Shown here piece after piece: positions 12,341 through 13,901 of a stretch of 13,901 bases of DNA. The stretch is taken from assembly GCA_012515255.1 (NCBI GenBank), contig JAAYYR010000036.1, positions 1 through 13,901 of the forward strand, written 5' to 3'. The stretch's first letter is position 1, and each line of letters begins with the position of its first letter. The DNA is from Clostridia bacterium. Its GTDB lineage: Bacteria > Bacillota > Dehalobacteriia > UBA4068. A program made the translations under genes and the position numbers. Below the pieces are notes generated by a model. It did no database searches. It saw only the letters and a list, made by a program, of their open reading frames with translations, and was not told where the DNA came from.

Positions 12341-13901
12341 CTAGTCCTGCCGGTAGATGCCTAAATAATTAATATCACCCTCGACGCTGTTAATGATTAA
12401 GCCGTCGTCCAGCGGACCGGTTAAAATACAATCATTAATCCCGCCGATACGCGCAGTATTTTTGCCGCCATCCATAGTATAAGTTAAGCTCATCTCAGGG
12501 GCGGCCAGGCGGGGCAGCATCAGTCTGGCTACCAAAACCTGCTCCAGATACATATGGCTTTTGCTTGCCGACGCGCGGGACAGCCAATTCAGTGTATCAT
12601 CCCTGCCGCAAGCCGCGGCAAGCCAGGCGGCCAAAGCAGCGGTTTGTGCATCGGCCGTTTTCATGGCCGCAAGCCGGGCGTCCAACAAAGCGGCGGCCCG
12701 TTGCTGATCGCCGCAGGCATGCGATGCCAGCAGCAGCCATAGATATTCCTCATCCGAAAGGTCGGCGGCGGACAGCAGTATTTGCACATCATTTAATACC
12801 GGCTGGCGGTAGAGAGCAAGGCCGCATAAGGCCATGATCTGCTCCAAGCGGCTGCCCGGAGCCACAAGATAGGAGCGGTAGTACCGAAGCAGCGCCGCAT
12901 AATCGATATCGTCAGGCGCGGCGGCGATCGCTTTGACGCTGAGCGCCAGTTGTGATTCGCTCTCCATATCACCCAGCCCGCCGTCAGCATGCTGATACAT
13001 AAAGAGCGATACCGGTTCGCCGGCGCAAGCCGCAATTCGGTCGCTGGCATAATCAAGTAGTAGCTGACGGGCATGCGCGGCGGCAATGGCCTGTTCAGCG
13101 TCTCCTATATCCCCTGCCGCGCGATAAGTTAATAGGGAATCCAAAAGCAGCCTAATCGCTTGCAGGCGCTCGGCAGAGGAAAAGATTGCCATTGCCGTCT
13201 GCCGGGGCCAAACAGTGTCGATGGCGAGCCGCCCCGATTCATAGGCATATTGGGGCTGTTGCTCGACTTTTGCTTCCTCTGCTGCGTCTTCCGCGTTGCC
13301 CTCGCCCTCGCCATAAGCCAGCACAATGCTGCCTGCTTGAACTGCCTGGCCGGCTCCGCTATGGATAGCCTGAATAATCAGCCAGCAAGCGCCGCTAAAT
13401 TGCGGCAGCCGATACGCGCATTCCGCCTGCCCTTGCTCATCAGTACTGAATGTGGCGAAGAATAGGCTGGCATCAACACCGCCCCCCTCCGGCCCGGCTA
13501 GCTGTTCCTGGCCGCTGCCGATGCCCGACGGCGTATAATCGCCGTAAATTGCCGCCATTGTATCCACATCCGGTCTGGTTTCGCCGGCGACGATAGACAG
13601 ACATAAAGACGCTTGCAGCGGATTATTGCCGGCGTCGCGCACCGTGATTCGCAGCAAGCCCTCATCGCCGGAACGCTCGCCCATCAGGCTGCCGCTAACC
13701 GCTATTTGCAGCCCGGCGTCGCCGCTATCCAGATAGAGCAGCAGCGGGGATTCCGGCTCATAACCCCCCGCTCCATATGCAACGCAAGCCATATAGCTAT
13801 TAAGATCATGCTGCGGCGCAAATACGCCTTCATATTGGCTTTTGCCGCCGGTTACGGCCTTGAGAATGCCTTGCTCGGCCTCAAGATAGAGGTAATGCGG
13901 G
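12341..13901 (-). CDS. Probable alpha-2-macroglobulin-like protein, C-terminal part (partial, 5' end outside window)
   Basis: The frame is open from the window edge to TAG at 12341-12343, giving 519 visible residues; Met37 of this stretch is internal, not the start. Visible residues 1-195 look like beta-rich MG-type domains, including a segment like the conserved 'add-on to a basic fold' pattern (VRDAGNNPLQASLCLSIV). An acidic, low-complexity linker follows at about 197-218. Residues 230-470 are helical and resemble the alpha/alpha toroid of thioester domains, with a YQHADGGLGD motif near 302-311. No Cys-x-Glu-Gln thioester is visible. The protein ends soon after a short beta-rich tail (NYLGIYRQD), earlier than I expect for bacterial relatives. 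Such proteins are usually exported protease traps or surface proteins. The assignment rests on pattern only. The terminator follows 17 nt after the stop. Confidence 0.55.
   Translation of the reverse strand, partial: PHYLYLEAEQGILKAVTGGKSQYEGVFAPQHDLNSYMACVAYGAGGYEPESPLLLYLDSGDAGLQIAVSGSLMGERSGDEGLLRITVRDAGNNPLQASLCLSIVAGETRPDVDTMAAIYGDYTPSGIGSGQEQLAGPEGGGVDASLFFATFSTDEQGQAECAYRLPQFSGACWLIIQAIHSGAGQAVQAGSIVLAYGEGEGNAEDAAEEAKVEQQPQYAYESGRLAIDTVWPRQTAMAIFSSAERLQAIRLLLDSLLTYRAAGDIGDAEQAIAAAHARQLLLDYASDRIAACAGEPVSLFMYQHADGGLGDMESESQLALSVKAIAAAPDDIDYAALLRYYRSYLVAPGSRLEQIMALCGLALYRQPVLNDVQILLSAADLSDEEYLWLLLASHACGDQQRAAALLDARLAAMKTADAQTAALAAWLAAACGRDDTLNWLSRASASKSHMYLEQVLVARLMLPRLAAPEMSLTYTMDGGKNTARIGGINDCILTGPLDDGLIINSVEGDINYLGIYRQD

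Noticed and set aside
1..13901. Mobile elements, CRISPR arrays, tRNA or rRNA genes
   Set aside because: No transposase motif, array of spaced repeats, or tRNA or rRNA signature was seen on either strand.

Overview
The window looks like the chromosome of an anaerobic Firmicutes-type bacterium. The reasons are strong GGAGG-like ribosome-binding sites, GTG starts, a class B sortase, a SipS-type signal peptidase I, and a corrinoid/methyl-tetrahydrofolate methyltransferase pair of the kind found in acetogens and other anaerobes with C1 metabolism. A Clostridia- or Negativicutes-like host is an inference; no rRNA or other lineage marker is present.

Layout. (i) 1-1110, plus strand: the tail of an unidentified upstream gene, a 22-nt palindrome, a sortase B gene and a strong hairpin terminator. 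(ii) 1269-10823, minus strand: nine closely packed genes read right to left. They are RNase HI, a B12-binding corrinoid protein, a pterin-binding methyltransferase (MeTr/AcsE-like), then two complete three-subunit molybdenum hydroxylases of the xanthine dehydrogenase family. The first set is ordered Mo subunit-FAD-FeS (xdhABC-like order) and the second FAD-FeS-Mo (coxMSL-like order). Most junctions overlap by 1-4 nt or are separated by fewer than 20 nt. The largest internal gap is 81 nt, so one long transcript is plausible. (iii) 10824-11016: an AT-rich divergent promoter region. (iv) 11017-12324, plus strand: signal peptidase I with an unusual cytoplasmic coiled-coil extension of about 250 residues, followed by an intrinsic terminator. 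(v) 12341-13901, minus strand: the C-terminal 519 residues of a probable alpha-2-macroglobulin-like surface protein that runs off the window edge.

How the genes may work together. The corrinoid protein and MeTr would move a methyl group between a cobamide and tetrahydrofolate. The two molybdenum hydroxylases would hydroxylate (or reductively dehydroxylate) a heterocycle, aldehyde or aromatic acyl compound, passing electrons Mo to 2Fe-2S to FAD. Their placement in one operon suggests catabolism of a methylated heterocyclic or aromatic compound (demethylation plus ring oxidation or reduction). However, no substrate-specific methyltransferase, transporter, regulator or molybdenum-cofactor maturation gene is in view, so the substrate cannot be named. 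Active-site motifs, judged by eye, argue against at least the first enzyme being a standard xanthine dehydrogenase. Its FAD subunit also carries an unusual four-cysteine cluster.
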